From contig NC_083381.1 in the NCBI RefSeq assembly GCF_031755915.1, positions 5,220,501 through 5,284,500 of the forward strand: a DNA stretch of 64,000 bases. Reading direction: 5' to 3'. Each line of letters opens with the position of its first letter. Within the stretch, counting starts at the first letter, position 1. The position numbers were made by a program, and so were the translations under genes. Positions 35,969 through 47,830 of the stretch are shown here, piece by piece. Origin of the DNA: Ziziphus jujuba. Lineage: Eukaryota; Streptophyta; Magnoliopsida; Rosales; Rhamnaceae. The notes under the pieces were generated by a model that was not told where the DNA came from, made no database searches, and worked only from the letters and a program-made list of their open reading frames with translations.

Positions 35969-38900
35969 TCCCCTATATTTTTTTCTATAAAAGTAAATGC
36001 TGAGAGAAGATTGGTAACTTTCTCAGGAGGAATTTTTTTAGCTTTGCCATCAATGTTTCTGAACTTAATATTCTACTTTTCTGTGGTTGCTTTGAGGAAA
36101 TGACCCCTTGCTAATTGCTTCAGAAAGTTATTGAAGTATTGGAAAGTCAATCTGGACCTGGTGGATTACATGAGAACACTTTTCTTCTGGTGATGGGTGA
36201 TCATGGGCAGACCTTAAATGGAGATCATGGTGGAGGGACTGCTGAAGAGGCATATAACAACACTGCACACACAACCACTCATTTTTTTTTTTAATTTTTT
36301 AATTTTTTTTAACTTTTGATTTTGTTTAATCTATGTTTCGCACACTCTCTTGATGCTAACCTGAGTCACATCAAACAGGTAGAAACGGCAATTTTTGCCA
36401 TGAGCTTTAAGAAGCCTTCATCCCCACAACAGTCAAATTTTGGAACTTCATTTGGTGAATCTGATTCGGTACTGCCCCACTTTCTGCAAATGCATATGTT
36501 CTGGTGGCATTTAAGTTTCTTGGCCAACTTCTCCCTGCCAATGTGTTCCCTTTTGCAGATTATGTTTATTCTCTTCCCTTTCAGTGGCCTAGGATTCTTT
36601 TCCATCTTAATATTTAAGGAGAGATGTTGTAAGCATTGGACAATCTAAAGTATGAAATTTACTCCAGCACTTGCAGTTGTAGGCTTGTAGTTATATGATT
36701 GATAATACTTAGCTAGGCAGGACTAAGATGACAATTCAGTATTTGGGCCTCTCTCTCTAGATTGTCAGATTCTTATTATCCTTTGTTTGTCTCAAAAAGA
36801 GAAAATTGATTTGTCAAATTTGTATGGTAAACAAAAGTAGTTCTAGTGACCGATGTTTCAAGGTTTTTAATTTACTGGCTAATTTACTTTTTCATCTTCT
36901 GATTTCAGGTTGGGAGGGATATTTCTATAAGCTCTATCCAACAGGTAAATATTTTGTCAGTTTCACATATGGGTATATCTGTCACATGATTTAAGTCATA
37001 TATTTTCATTGGCTGCAGCTTGACTTTGCAGTGACTATTTCGGCACTGATTGGTATCCCCTTTCCTTTTGGAAGGTGCAGTGTAAGCATCTAGTCAATTT
37101 TTAACTTTTAATTTTTATGTTGACTTTATATCTTAATACTTATTTGACTCATGATTTATTTTGAATGGCCATGGGTTTTGTCGGGACTAGTGCTGATATC
37201 CTATTAGTTTATGAAACCTCAGGATTACTATACTAAAAAAATGATCTATGAAAGTTAGATCCCCCTATACGATATGATTTTATGTGTTTCTTTTCTTTTC
37301 TTTTTCTTCTTCTTCTTCTTCTTCTTCTTGCTTCCTCTTTTTTTTTCTTTTTTCTTCTGAAGTTCTAAGTCTTGGTGCTTTTGCTTGCCCTAGATTCCAC
37401 CTAGATGTCATTTCTAAACTTTATATTATCTTATAGTCTAGACAACATCGTTAATGTAGTTGCAGCAGCATTCACTGAATCAATAAATATGCTTGACGGT
37501 ATAATGAATGGGTTTTGTTTATTGTTCAACTATGATTTTTTATTTGTATTATTTATTTTTTAAAATATTTACAGAATTTTGTTCATTTAGGTTGTAGGTG
37601 GTCTGTGTGTGGTTAATAGGCATTGTCAGCATGGCGGTCAGTTTGGGTTGCCATGTGTTGTTATTGTGACATTTCCTAAATTAGGTGTTAGGGATAATAT
37701 TTCAGTATTTGTTATTACTCAGTCCACTTAAATGTACATTTTATGTGTTTAATATTTGAAGTTGCTATTTGTGGATATTATATAGATCTAAGAATTATCA
37801 AATATACTATTAACTACTAATAACCTTTATTCCTTTTTGTCCTTTCACTTTTTATAATTAATTATTATTATCATTTTTATTTTTCAAATTAATCTACCTT
37901 GAAATTGATCTTTTTTTTTTATTTTGGGGGGTTATTTTCTTTTCAGTATCGGGCATGTTGATCCTAAGCTATATGCTTTAGGGGCTGGAATGGAGAATTT
38001 TGAAGACAATGTGGAAAATTGTCAGAATCAGTCAAAATTACAAGAATGGATGCAGAATTATGCCAATGTACTTTGCATTAATTCTTGGCAGGTATGTAAT
38101 TTACTATGTTGAAGTGTTTAATTTAGATTTCATTAACTCACTGTTTGTCTTAAAGTTCTATTGTTGCAAGTTTTGGAATTCCTTGGTAATGAAAAAGCCG
38201 AAGTGGCTTATAGTGTTGTTGAACGTTGTTAGAACTGCTTTAGTTCCTGATGCAGGAATCTAATTTGGATATGTATATTATTTCTCACTTAAATTCTCCC
38301 AACTTGGCCTTCCCTGTGCTTTCTATCCCTTACAGATCTAGGGAAATCTTCAAAACCAAGTTGATATTCTGTTTTCTTCTTGAATTTCATGTGTCTTCCT
38401 TACCATGGTGCAAAATTATGATAACAAGTCGAACAGACTTGTTACAAGATTAGGAGGTTGTAGATGCTTTATTTACGTAATATTTTGTGTTTTCTTGCAT
38501 TCTCCAATTGTAATTATTTTTCTCCCTTATTCCCCTTAACATTATTTTGGTTGCTGATATATTCTTTGCTTTTAGGTGAAAAGGTATCTTGATGTTTATT
38601 CAGCTTCTTCTGTCATTGGATTTTCTTCAGAAGATTTGTTGCACATAGCAGACCTGTATGCTCAAGCAGTGGAGAAATGGTCAGGCACTACGAAAAACTT
38701 ACTAATATCCAACAATGAAAGCTGCAATACAGTATTGCCTGCTCTTAAGAGGCAAATTGATGTGTATTCCAATTTTCTAGCAAACGTCGCTGAGCTAGCA
38801 CGCTCCAAATGGACTGAGTTTAATTTAATGATGATGGGTGTTGGTTTGGGCATTATGTTAGTATCACTTTCCGTACACATTCTTGCTATCAAGAGGACAC

Positions 38901-41830
38901 AAAAGCAATATGACATTTGTTTTACTTCATCCGGAGATGCTGGGACTTCATTTGGGCTACTTTTTGCTTGTTTTATAGTGGTTATACGTGCATGCAGCTT
39001 CCTCTCAAATAGTTATATTTGTAAGTTCTAAGTAATATAATCAGCTGCTCTATGTTGCGTAATCCACACTCAATCCTGATCTTTGCGGTGATTTTTTTTT
39101 TTTTCCTTTTATTTTTTGGTGGGATGTTGTGCATGTCTTGGAACTTTTTGTACTTAGTGGAAGAAGGAAAAGTAGCAAGCTTTCTATTGGCAACAACTGT
39201 AGTTACCAAGTTGCAGTACTTATCCATGAAGAAAAAGATGCTACTAGAAGTAGGTATTTTATACTTGGTTGTTGTTACCTTTTGCACTAACCTTAAGATT
39301 TTCTATCGCATGTTAAATGTTCCATTTTATGGTTTGAAGATCTTCCGCAAGAAAGATATCAAAGTTCTTATTTTATCTATTCTGTACTTCTAATTTTGCA
39401 GGCGATTGCTTTCCTTCTTTTAATAACCATTTGCAGATATACTATTGAAGTTGGATTAACAAAGCAGGCTCCAGGATCTGAATTTTTGAATTTACATACT
39501 TCATGGATGCCAAGGATTGCTCCTGTTTGGATGTTTGTAACTGAACTTGTGCCAATGCTTGGCTTGATATTTTTGGCATTCTTGCTGTACAAGGTCATTT
39601 ATAGTGACTATTCTGCGGGAATTGAGAAGTATGTTATGATAGGAACCAATTTAAGTTATGTGCTCATAGCATTTCACTGGGCCTTAGAAAGTAGCATATT
39701 GAATCTGTCTTGGGTACTTGAAGGTGTTGGAAGAAATAGCATTCCTCGAATAATTTTTGCTATTGGATTTGGACAACTTTCCGTACTGATGTTTGGACGC
39801 GTTGTTGCTAAGGAAAAATCCTTGGATTGCAAGAAAAACTTAATTACTAAAACAGTAGCCATGTTATCTGCATGTAGTTCAACAATCATTATTCTTCTGG
39901 GAAAACAAGGGCCCTTGGCTTCTATAGCAGCCATAATTGGAGGTACACTTATTTTATAAACTTGCATTAGCGTACATGATGTAATGATAGGCTTGCAGTT
40001 AGAGATATGAAGATCAGAGCAATGCATTTCCTTTGCTTTTAAACAGTATATAAGAGTTCCTTTTGACAGTTTTTTTTTGAAAAACTCTTTTGATAGGATA
40101 TTGCATAACAAGGTTGGGGAATATAAAACAGGATGCAAATAATGAAAGTAGTGGAAATTTGACCATGGACCCTCTTCCTGTGACACAGTGGAGCCTTTTA
40201 GCTGTGTGTTTGTTTTTCTGCACTGGACACTGGTTTGTCGTTTGTTCTCTCTGCTTGGATGTTGTCATGTTTTCTGATTTCTACTGTCAGCATGTTTATT
40301 TTCAGGTCCTGTGATGCAGCAGAAGCTATGTCAAAGACAAAAACATGCTCAAATCCAAGCAACAATAAAATCAAAACTTAGTTGTTAATGCCGAGAACTT
40401 GCGAAATTGAGAACACTCGATCAAAGCCTACAAAATATACAAGCTCCCCTAACATTTTCCAGTACACAATATATATATATATATATATAAATGTATATAT
40501 TTTAATATATTTATAGACAATCTAAAGTGACGCTAAATAGCCAAGAAATAGCATTAATATAGAATTTCCTTATTAGGGTAACCCTAGCTTAATACTAAGA
40601 AGTAATAATATATAAATTAAAAAAAAAAAAAAGAAACTTTCTAAGTGCCCTTCATCATCTTGGATTTACTTGCTTTTCACTAATAAAGTGTCTTTCCTCA
40701 CTCATTAAACTTTTTTTTCTTTTTCCTTTTTTTATAATAATTTCCAGGTGTGCTTTTGATGGCCTGCGATATGGTGCCGCCTTTATTGGGTGAGTCTTGG
40801 ATGTGTGAATGCACGCACATAGTTTTTGGCTTCAATAGGAGTTGCTAGTTAACCAAACATAGTATTGCCAAGCAAATGAGATTAAACAACTTAACAAATG
40901 TACCTGCAGTCCTCTGTATCAGGACTCTCTGATGGAATTGGTGCGGACTCCAACATCATGTAACATGTTGTTGGAAGTTTTTTTTCCTTGTAGCATGCTG
41001 TGTGATGTTGGAGTTTTCATCAAATTCCATTAGGGTGTTTAGATGAAAGACTAGCTATATGTATCTGTAGCATTCTCGATATTGTCTTTGTAAGCATGAA
41101 ATTCTCACAACTCATTTGACGTATCATCTACTCATGCAGTCATTTATCCTCTGCTATCATCATGTTGATGTGGTGGGAGTTGTTATTTCCATTGCCCTAT
41201 GGATGGATGATTAAAATTACTTAATATTTTTCAGGTTTGATGAGTTTATCCTAGTTCGCCAAGCAGTTCTTCTTACTATTGATACATTTGGTTTTTCTCT
41301 CATCCTTCCAGTGTTTGGACTTCCATTTCTTGTTGCATGTCAACAAATAAAAGTTCAGACTAGGAAACAAGTTGTATTTGCACAATTGTCCCTTGTAAGT
41401 TAAACAACTAATATTTTCTCCTATACACGTCTTGTCAATCTCTAGTGAATTTTTCTTTTGAAAATATCAATGTACTAGGACTTTATGGTCTTTGAGTTTT
41501 TCTAACCACGTATGAAGGCTAATTCTACTCTTCTTTGTTTTAGGCATATATGATATATGGGCTCATTATGGCTACTACAGTTACAGCCACCATAATATGT
41601 GTCACAATTCAAAGGCGGCATTTGATGGTAAACATAGCGCACTTTATCTATTCATATTTCACGTCTATGTGCCATGGAGATCTGATTTTGCCTTTGCGTT
41701 TATGTTGCAGGTGTGGGGATTATTTGCTCCTAAGTTTGTTTTTGATGTGGTGGGTCTTATTCTTATGGATATCCTAATTTGCTTAGCATCACTCTACTAC
41801 CTTGTTTCGTTCGATAATGATAGCCTGTAG
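33813..41830 (+). CDS. PIGO: GPI ethanolamine phosphate transferase 3 (PIG-O)
   Basis: Adds ethanolamine phosphate to the third mannose of the GPI anchor in the ER, using phosphatidylethanolamine. Exons: 33813-34054, 34129-34163, 34265-34389, 34483-34572, 34719-34838, 34932-35015, 35685-35762, 36124-36249, 36379-36468, 36909-36944, 37019-37074, 37947-38091, 38576-39020, 39158-39249, 39402-39942, 40097-40232, 40748-40789, 41235-41394, 41544-41627, 41711-41830. They sum to 2847 nt, 948 aa. An N-terminal signal anchor (~12-33) is followed by a lumenal alkaline-phosphatase-like domain. That domain has VLDALRFDF (D78), DPPTTSL (nucleophile Thr 127 or 128), DHAGH (~233) and MGDHGQT (~282), then many membrane segments from ~480. 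All splice sites are GT-AG except the GC donor after exon 8. The frame stays open, so it looks functional. Start chosen as the first in-frame ATG after the upstream stop. Confidence 0.95.
36250..36378 (+). other. PIGO: GC-AG intron 8 of PIGO
   Basis: Exon 8 ends GCTGAAGAG and the intron starts GCATAT; exon 9 starts GTAGAAACG after AACAG. Splicing there gives GGTAEE then VETAIFAMS, the wording expected for this protein. No GT donor lies near enough to replace it, and reading on would reach a stop after a poly-Thr/Phe run. Confidence 0.85.
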
Positions 41831-42339
41831 GATCATATTATTGAACGATAAATCATTGCAAGTGATTGAAAATTTTGTTGAAGACATCCGAGTTGCAGTT
41901 ATGGCATTTCAACCTTAGGAAATGAATATTCGTTCTTGCTAAAATTTAACTTAATTCATTGTTGGAATTCATTCAGTTTGCTAATTTGAGGATTTTTTCT
42001 ACTCGTGTGAACTAAATTGTTAAGTTTTGCCGAGTTGAATTTTGCCTTTTTTATATTTTCTCACCTTATTAGGTAGGTAGTCTTGAGAATTGATTTTGGA
42101 TCTTCCAGTTTCACTTCTTCGTGTCATTTTCTTACCTAATTAGGTAAGTCTTAAGAATTGGATTTGGATCCCCTTTCAATTTATAGAAAATGGGATCGAG
42201 TTGACACTAGATTCGAATGGCATAAACTAATTTCCACGACACAACAGGTGTCAGGAGAAATTTTTTTTCCCTGGGGGTGGTTGTTACATCGTAGTATCAG
42301 CAACATTTACAATTAATCTAGTCAAAGTAGCTCACAATT

Positions 42340-42700
42340 TATGGAAATAAATATGGAAAAATTCCATAAAAATTTGATTTTATGGAAACTATAAAAAAAT
42401 CCATAAAAACTTGATCTTATGAAACTCTCTCTCAACTTATAATGGAAAAAAACATAACATAATGGCATGTTAATTATTAAAAATTATCATATTTTGTTGT
42501 GCTTTCGGTGTTAAATGAATAATTGAGGGATCACTTAGTAGCTGACAATTTATAGAAACAAATAACGAGAAATTCCATAAAAATTTCATAAAAGTTTGAT
42601 CCTATGTAACTTCTCACAACTTTTAATAAAAAAACATAATGGTATAAGAACTACTAAAAATTATCATATTTTGTTATATTTTTTGTTTTAAATAATTAAT
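42340..42700 (+). repeat. Diverged tandem duplication, ~185-bp unit
   Basis: ATTAAAAATTATCATATTTTG occurs at ~42474 and in a related form (ACTAAAAATTATCATATTTTG) at ~42653. Each is preceded by a copy of a CCATAAAAATTT...TTTGATC block. Confidence 0.65.
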
Positions 42701-43194
42701 CGAGATGCCGTTTATATAATTTGCTGCATAATTTTGTTGTTCATTGTAAACTGTAGTTATGAAGAAAACAACGTTCGATACAAATAAATTAGATATTATC
42801 GAAAGATATGATGGTATGAAGATTGTAATAAATGAGATGTTATCCACATACCATGTAATATCACAATGAAGCCCCATTATTAGTTGTGATGTAGTTTCTA
42901 GGAGAACACATTGAGTACGAGGGATCAAGTGCAAATTTGACATAGCCATGGGACTCCACATTTAATAAACACTAAGAAAGCACAAAAAAATGAATAAATA
43001 AATAAATAAAACCAACCTTAAAGAGAGAATATTTTTCAAATTATTAACTATTTAAAATTTTAAGAAATTATACTCAATTTATAGAAACTCATGAAAAAAC
43101 AATAATAATAGACAACGTTTTTGAAAGATTCTTTTCCCAAAAAAAAAATAATTTCAAATTTTAAAAATCTAAAAATTATATTTTTTCATAGGGA

Positions 43195-43550
43195 ACCATG
43201 TTTAAAAAATTGGACTAAAGATTAAAGCTTTGAATTTTTCTTAAGACAAAAATAATTAAAACAACCAACATATAAATTAAAAAATCTTTTAATTTTTTGT
43301 TGAAATAAAATATAAACGTTTTACAATAAATAAATGAAGGATGTGAAAAGAAAATAAATTATTTCTTTTTATACAAAACCATGCCTAAAAAATTGAAATG
43401 AATATCAAAATTTTGAAATTTTTTTAAAGAGAATATAAATAAAAATAATCGAATATAAAATTAAAAAATATTATAATTACTTTTGTGGAAATAAAAAATA
43501 AATTTGTTTCAATAAATAAATGAAGGACGTAAAAAAAAATTAAGAGGTGA
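43195..43550 (+). repeat. Tandem duplication, 183-bp unit
   Basis: ACCATGTTTAAAAAATTGGA at 43195 recurs as ACCATGCCTAAAAAATTGAA at 43378. Both units end in AATAAATAAATGAAGGAYGT. Confidence 0.8.
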
Positions 43551-45315
43551 CAAATGGTTTTAAGAGTAAAGTATTTTTTTTTTTTCGGTTAAGTAATTGA
43601 TCTAGGTTCTTAAAACATTTAACACAATTTTTTTAAAAAAAAAATTATTATAGAAAAACTTTATTTTAAAAAAAATTATTACTTGTTCAATTATTTTTTT
43701 TTCATTTTGTAAAGATATTATACTTTTTATCTTTTATAAATTAGATATAATTTTATATTTTTAATAATTATTGATTTAAAAAATGTCGTTCAAATTTTTT
43801 TTTTTTCCAATTTATCTGCTCAAGGGGTTTAATAGTTCGTTTGTTTTTCTTTTAAATATAATATAATTTGTGGTTGTTTTCCTTATAAATCATTTATTAT
43901 ATCAAATTCGATTTTCATATCATGTTTCATATGATTAAGAATGGTAATTTATCTCACACAAATTGCAGTGCACCACTTCTAAAGGAGCGATTTTTCCTCG
44001 ATAGATTAGGGTTGCGAGACAAGTTCGAGGTAAAATTTTATATTTCGAATTGGGGTTGAGGTAGGACCGAGGAATAAAATCCCCGGCACAAACCCAGCCG
44101 ATCTATATGCTTATCACTTAATTTTTTTTTTATATTTTTAATTTATCTAATTATTAAATGAATGAATATAAATATATGATTTTATCATGTATTTACAAAT
44201 TTTATATTTATATATTTGAAGTTTTGGATTATTGTATTGTACATTTTTAAATACATATTTTATTTTAATTATGTATTTTTACCATTATATATTTTATTAT
44301 ATTTTTATTGCATTTTAAATACTTTATTTACATTTATTCACAAAGAAAATTATTTATATATGAATTTCTAAAAAAGCAAACATAAAAAATTATGTCATAA
44401 GATTTGAGTTAGGGAAATTCTTATCAATTACCCAAAAAAAAAAAAAAAGGGGGTGGTGCCCTACTCCGATTTGGAAATCCTTGTCCCTGTTCTGCCTCCA
44501 AAGAAACTGGAAAAATCATGAAGACGGGATGAGGAAAAATCCAACCCCGACCCATCTCATTTACATTGCTAGATATAATGAGAGATTCATAGAAAAAGAC
44601 TATGAAGGACAATCATCAGGGATTTAGATAGAGGAATTATGAAAGGAAATTATTCATAACTAATAGATCATGTAAATTATACAAATCAATTGGCTATAAA
44701 TACTCTCCTTTGCAGTGTATCCATAAATCATTTATTATATCAAACTTCATCCTAATATATCAGGTTTTATCTAGTAAAAAAAACTTATGAAGAGAGATCA
44801 TGAAAAATATCATTTATAGCTGTTAAATTGTACAAATTATATAAATTTAAAAACCATAAATATTGTGTTGATAGTCATTTTTCATAATTTATTACTATAT
44901 AAGAATGGATGTTATTCATATATATATCAAATCTATATAAACATATGTGCGCGTGCGCATGTGTGCTTGTGTGCAAATTAAAAAAATATTAAATATGACA
45001 AGCGTAAATGCCATCCCTTGCGCATAAATCCATCGCTATATAAAATTTGCAAAATGGCCATATGAAATCCGTATAAATATGTATACATATACATACATTA
45101 GAAGAAAAAGAAATAAAATACTGGAGCATGTCTTTATTGGGTTTTGGGCCTATGCGAAACATATTTAAATGCTTAATTATCTTTCAACGAAATGACCTGT
45201 AGTATTTTTGAGACACGGAAGCAACCAAACGGTGCGCAGCGTAGTTTTAGGTTACACCCTTTCAGCCCACTCCCAGACGCCGTTGTCCCTCTCTTTCTCT
45301 CTCAGGTTGAAGAAG

Positions 45316-45369
45316 ATGAAAATTGCAGAGCACAGTAAAAGAACAATCATTTCTCTCCTTGAATCTTGA
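45316..45369 (+). promoter_or_regulatory. uORF 1 (17 codons) in the leader of the coiled-coil gene
   Basis: ATG at 45316 reads MKIAEHSKRTIISLLES and stops at TGA 45367-45369, out of frame with and upstream of the main start at 45436. It lies after a pyrimidine-rich stretch (CCCTCTCTTTCTCTCTCAGG) typical of a leader. Whether it is in the mature transcript is inferred. Confidence 0.5.
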
Positions 45370-45407
45370 ATCTTCTGCAGCAGATCAATTTTGGATGGTT
45401 GTCAGCC

Positions 45408-45422
45408 ATGGGAGCTTATTAG
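45408..45422 (+). promoter_or_regulatory. uORF 2 (4 codons)
   Basis: ATG in a good context (GCCATGG) at 45408 reads MGAY and stops at TAG, 14 bp before the main ATG at 45436. Confidence 0.5.
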
Positions 45423-45435
45423 CTATTTGGGCAAA

Positions 45436-45605
45436 ATGAAACCGAAAGCAAGTGCAAGCGGCAAGTCCAAATCGTTTCAAGGGGAGGGCCCGAATTGGGT
45501 TCTTATTGCCGGAGGTGCTTTGTTGAGTACATTATCTATTCGTCTTGGTTACAAACTCAAGCAGGCACTTGATACAAAGCACCACAATTCTACCAATGCC
45601 TTCAA

Positions 45606-45657
<52 letters not shown>

Positions 45658-47830
45658 ATATATATATAACTTGTAATAATCCTTTTTTTATAAATAATAT
45701 CAGGAAGTGACAGAAGGAAGTGTTCTTCTTGCCGTATGCAACCCAATGTGTATTCATTTCCTGAAGATGATGGCACTTCCTATAATTGCCTCTCAGGTAC
45801 CACTTATTGAAATTCGTCGATGCATGTCTTTTGGTGTTGGGTTAGAATTAAATAATAATAATAAAAAAAAAACAAATTTGATTATTTGCTTATTACATAA
45901 TTTGTATTTTTGAGGTGGGTTGGTTTGTAAGATGAAATTTTTAATTTATTGTGCTTCGAAGATTTGGTGCTTCATTCTTGTCAGTTGGGTTGCTATCCTT
46001 TTCAATTAAGTTGCAGATCGGCATGTAAATTGCTACCTTGATTTCTAGTAGCAAGGTTTGGAAAATTGCACCTTTTATTTTATTTGTTTATTTATTTATT
46101 TATTATTATTATTTTTTTGGTTTCTTTTTGGTGTTGATGAATACATTAGAGCTTGGAGAGAGTAAAATTTTCTGTAGAAGAATTAATTTTGTAGTAGGTT
46201 AGCAATTAAAAAGAATAATAATAATAATAATAAAAGAAAAAAATATTGGTTATATGTTTGTTATATAACTTACACTTTTGAGGTGGGTTTGTCTGAAGAT
46301 AAAATCTAGTAAGGAATCTGAGGAAATTATTAGCTTTAGTTCCGTTCTTGTGTATTGCACTATAGTTTGGTAGATTTGGTGCTTCATCTTTTCATTGGTT
46401 CTTGTCAATTGGGTGCTGTCTTGTACAAATTAGAGCTGTAGATTGGCATGTAATGTTGCTAAGGCATTCTAGTGGCAAGGTTTGGAAAATTGCATTTTTT
46501 TATTTTTTATTTTTTATGTTTTCCTCTCTTTTTGGTGTTAACGTTTATATTAGAGCTTGGATGGAGTGAAATTTTCCCTAATGGGGGATCAAGTCTCAGC
46601 TAAGCTATATAAAAGAATTAATTGTTTCATAGACATGCACCATCCATGGGATGTGCTTCATTGCATTGAAGAATACTAGTAAGAGAGGATGCTAGTTATA
46701 TGATCTGTTACAGCCTATTTTCATGATTGGTTTCCATATTCATGGTCAAATAACAGATTGCAAAGCCATTTGGCAAAAAAGTGCTTGCAAAGAAATGTTT
46801 GGAAACTTTCTTTTATGAGTTGTTTGTTCTTTTGTTTCTGTCGGATTTTTTTGGGAGAAGGTGGAATTTTGGTTACTGATATGAGCTTAGCAGACTGTTT
46901 TGTTCTTTTCTTGATTATCTGATGCCATGTACTGAAATTGTGTCAACTTGCAAGGCATTCAAAGTTGTGTTCTTCTCCCTGCAGCTTAATTGAACTTATT
47001 TGGAGAATTATTTGATTATTACAATTTTTGATGGTGCCTTGTGATCATAACTGTTTATTCACATTTATAATAATTGGTCTGAAATAGGATCAGGAAGCAT
47101 GATGGAGATTAAGTGCCAGCCAGATGGTCAGATACTGCCTGAAGAATCCAATGGAGCTCTTCCTTTAGTAACAGTTCCTGCCTCTGAATTTAACAAAGAA
47201 AATGTTGTCATATGGGCATCTTCTCCTGATCGCCTCGAGTTGCCACCAAAACCATTTAACCACCACTCAAACTGCTCAGATTCACCTTGTGTCTCGGAAT
47301 CTGGTTCAGACATCTTCAGTAAGCGGGAAGTGATACACAAACTGAGGCAGCAACTGAAGAGAAGGGATGATATGATATTAGAGATGCAGGACCAGATTGT
47401 AGAGTTGCAGAATTCCCTTAATGCTCAGCTGGCATGTTCTGCACATTTGCAGTCACAGCTTGATGCTGCAAATCAGGACTTATTTGATTCTGAAAGAGAA
47501 ATCCAGAGGCTTAGGAAGGCCATTGCTGATCATTGTGTGGGGCATGTTGGTCCGAATGAGAAGCCCACCACAGTGTCTATTTGGCCATCGGAAGCAAGAA
47601 ATGGTCATGCAAATGGATACCTTAATGGAGAGAGCAATCTTGAACCAGATAAAGGAAGAGGGGAGGAGGAAAGGATTGAGATGTTGAGGAGGGAAGTGGG
47701 AGAGCTGAAGGAGGTCATAGATGGGAAGGACTACTTGCTGCAGAGCTACAAGGAGCAAAAGGCTGAGCTTTCAGTGAAGATCAAGGAGTTGCAGCAGAGA
47801 CTGGATTTGCAGCTCCCTAACATTTTGTAG
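45436..47830 (+). CDS. Plant coiled-coil protein with N-terminal hydrophobic segment (ELKS/CAST-like by resemblance)
   Basis: Exons 45436-45607, 45704-45796 and 47088-47830 give 1008 nt, 335 aa. The start MKPKASASGKSKS is the first ATG in the long frame. Residues ~19-37 (NWVLIAGGALLSTLSIRLGY) form a likely membrane segment, followed by a short CSSC-containing exon 2. Exon 3 has the Ser/Pro-rich motif WASSPDRLELPPKPF, then DIFSKREVIHKLRQQLKRR, from which a heptad-rich coiled coil runs (~145-215). A second coiled coil (~270-332) ends the protein. I recall closely similar plant proteins annotated only as uncharacterised or ELKS/RAB6-interacting/CAST-family. Biochemical function is unknown; a membrane-tethering coiled-coil role is inference. 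The 3' acceptor of intron 2 is doubled. Confidence 0.85.
45608..45652. repeat. (CT)n microsatellite at the first splice donor
   Basis: The donor reads AAAG|GTCTCTCT and the repeat continues ~45 bp before GTATATATATATA. Confidence 0.95.
45835..46580 (+). repeat. Segmental duplication inside intron 2 of the coiled-coil gene
   Basis: Blocks in the order (AAT)n, TTTGAGGTGGGTT, GATTTGGTGCTTCAT, GGCATGTAA, GCAAGGTTTGGAAAATTGCA, TTAGAGCTTGGA occur at 45835-46178. They occur again at 46191-46580 with indels. Confidence 0.85.
47088..47093 (+). other. Tandem 3' splice acceptors 6 nt apart
   Basis: ATAG|GATCAG|GAAGC allows exon 3 to start at 47088 or 47094. Both keep frame and differ by two residues (Gly-Ser), giving 335 or 333 aa. 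Confidence 0.6.

Larger units (their letters stand above)
41831..45315. other. Intergenic region between PIGO and the coiled-coil gene
   Basis: The first ~200 bp are the PIGO 3' flank. The rest is AT-rich, with local duplications at 42060-42170 (TTAGGTAGGTAGTCTTGAGAA / TTAGGTAAGTCTTAAGAA), 42340-42700 and 43195-43550. A short GC-richer patch near 43975-44100 and a G-run at 44447 have no gene. TTTTGGGCCTATGCG near 45137 may be part of the next promoter. Confidence 0.5.

Noticed and set aside
45391..45435. Upstream extension of the coiled-coil protein
   Set aside because: The frame opens with TTG, not ATG; the first in-frame ATG is at 45436.
47421..47758. Alternative frames inside exon 3 of the coiled-coil gene
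   Set aside because: Shadows of the conserved coding frame without features of their own.
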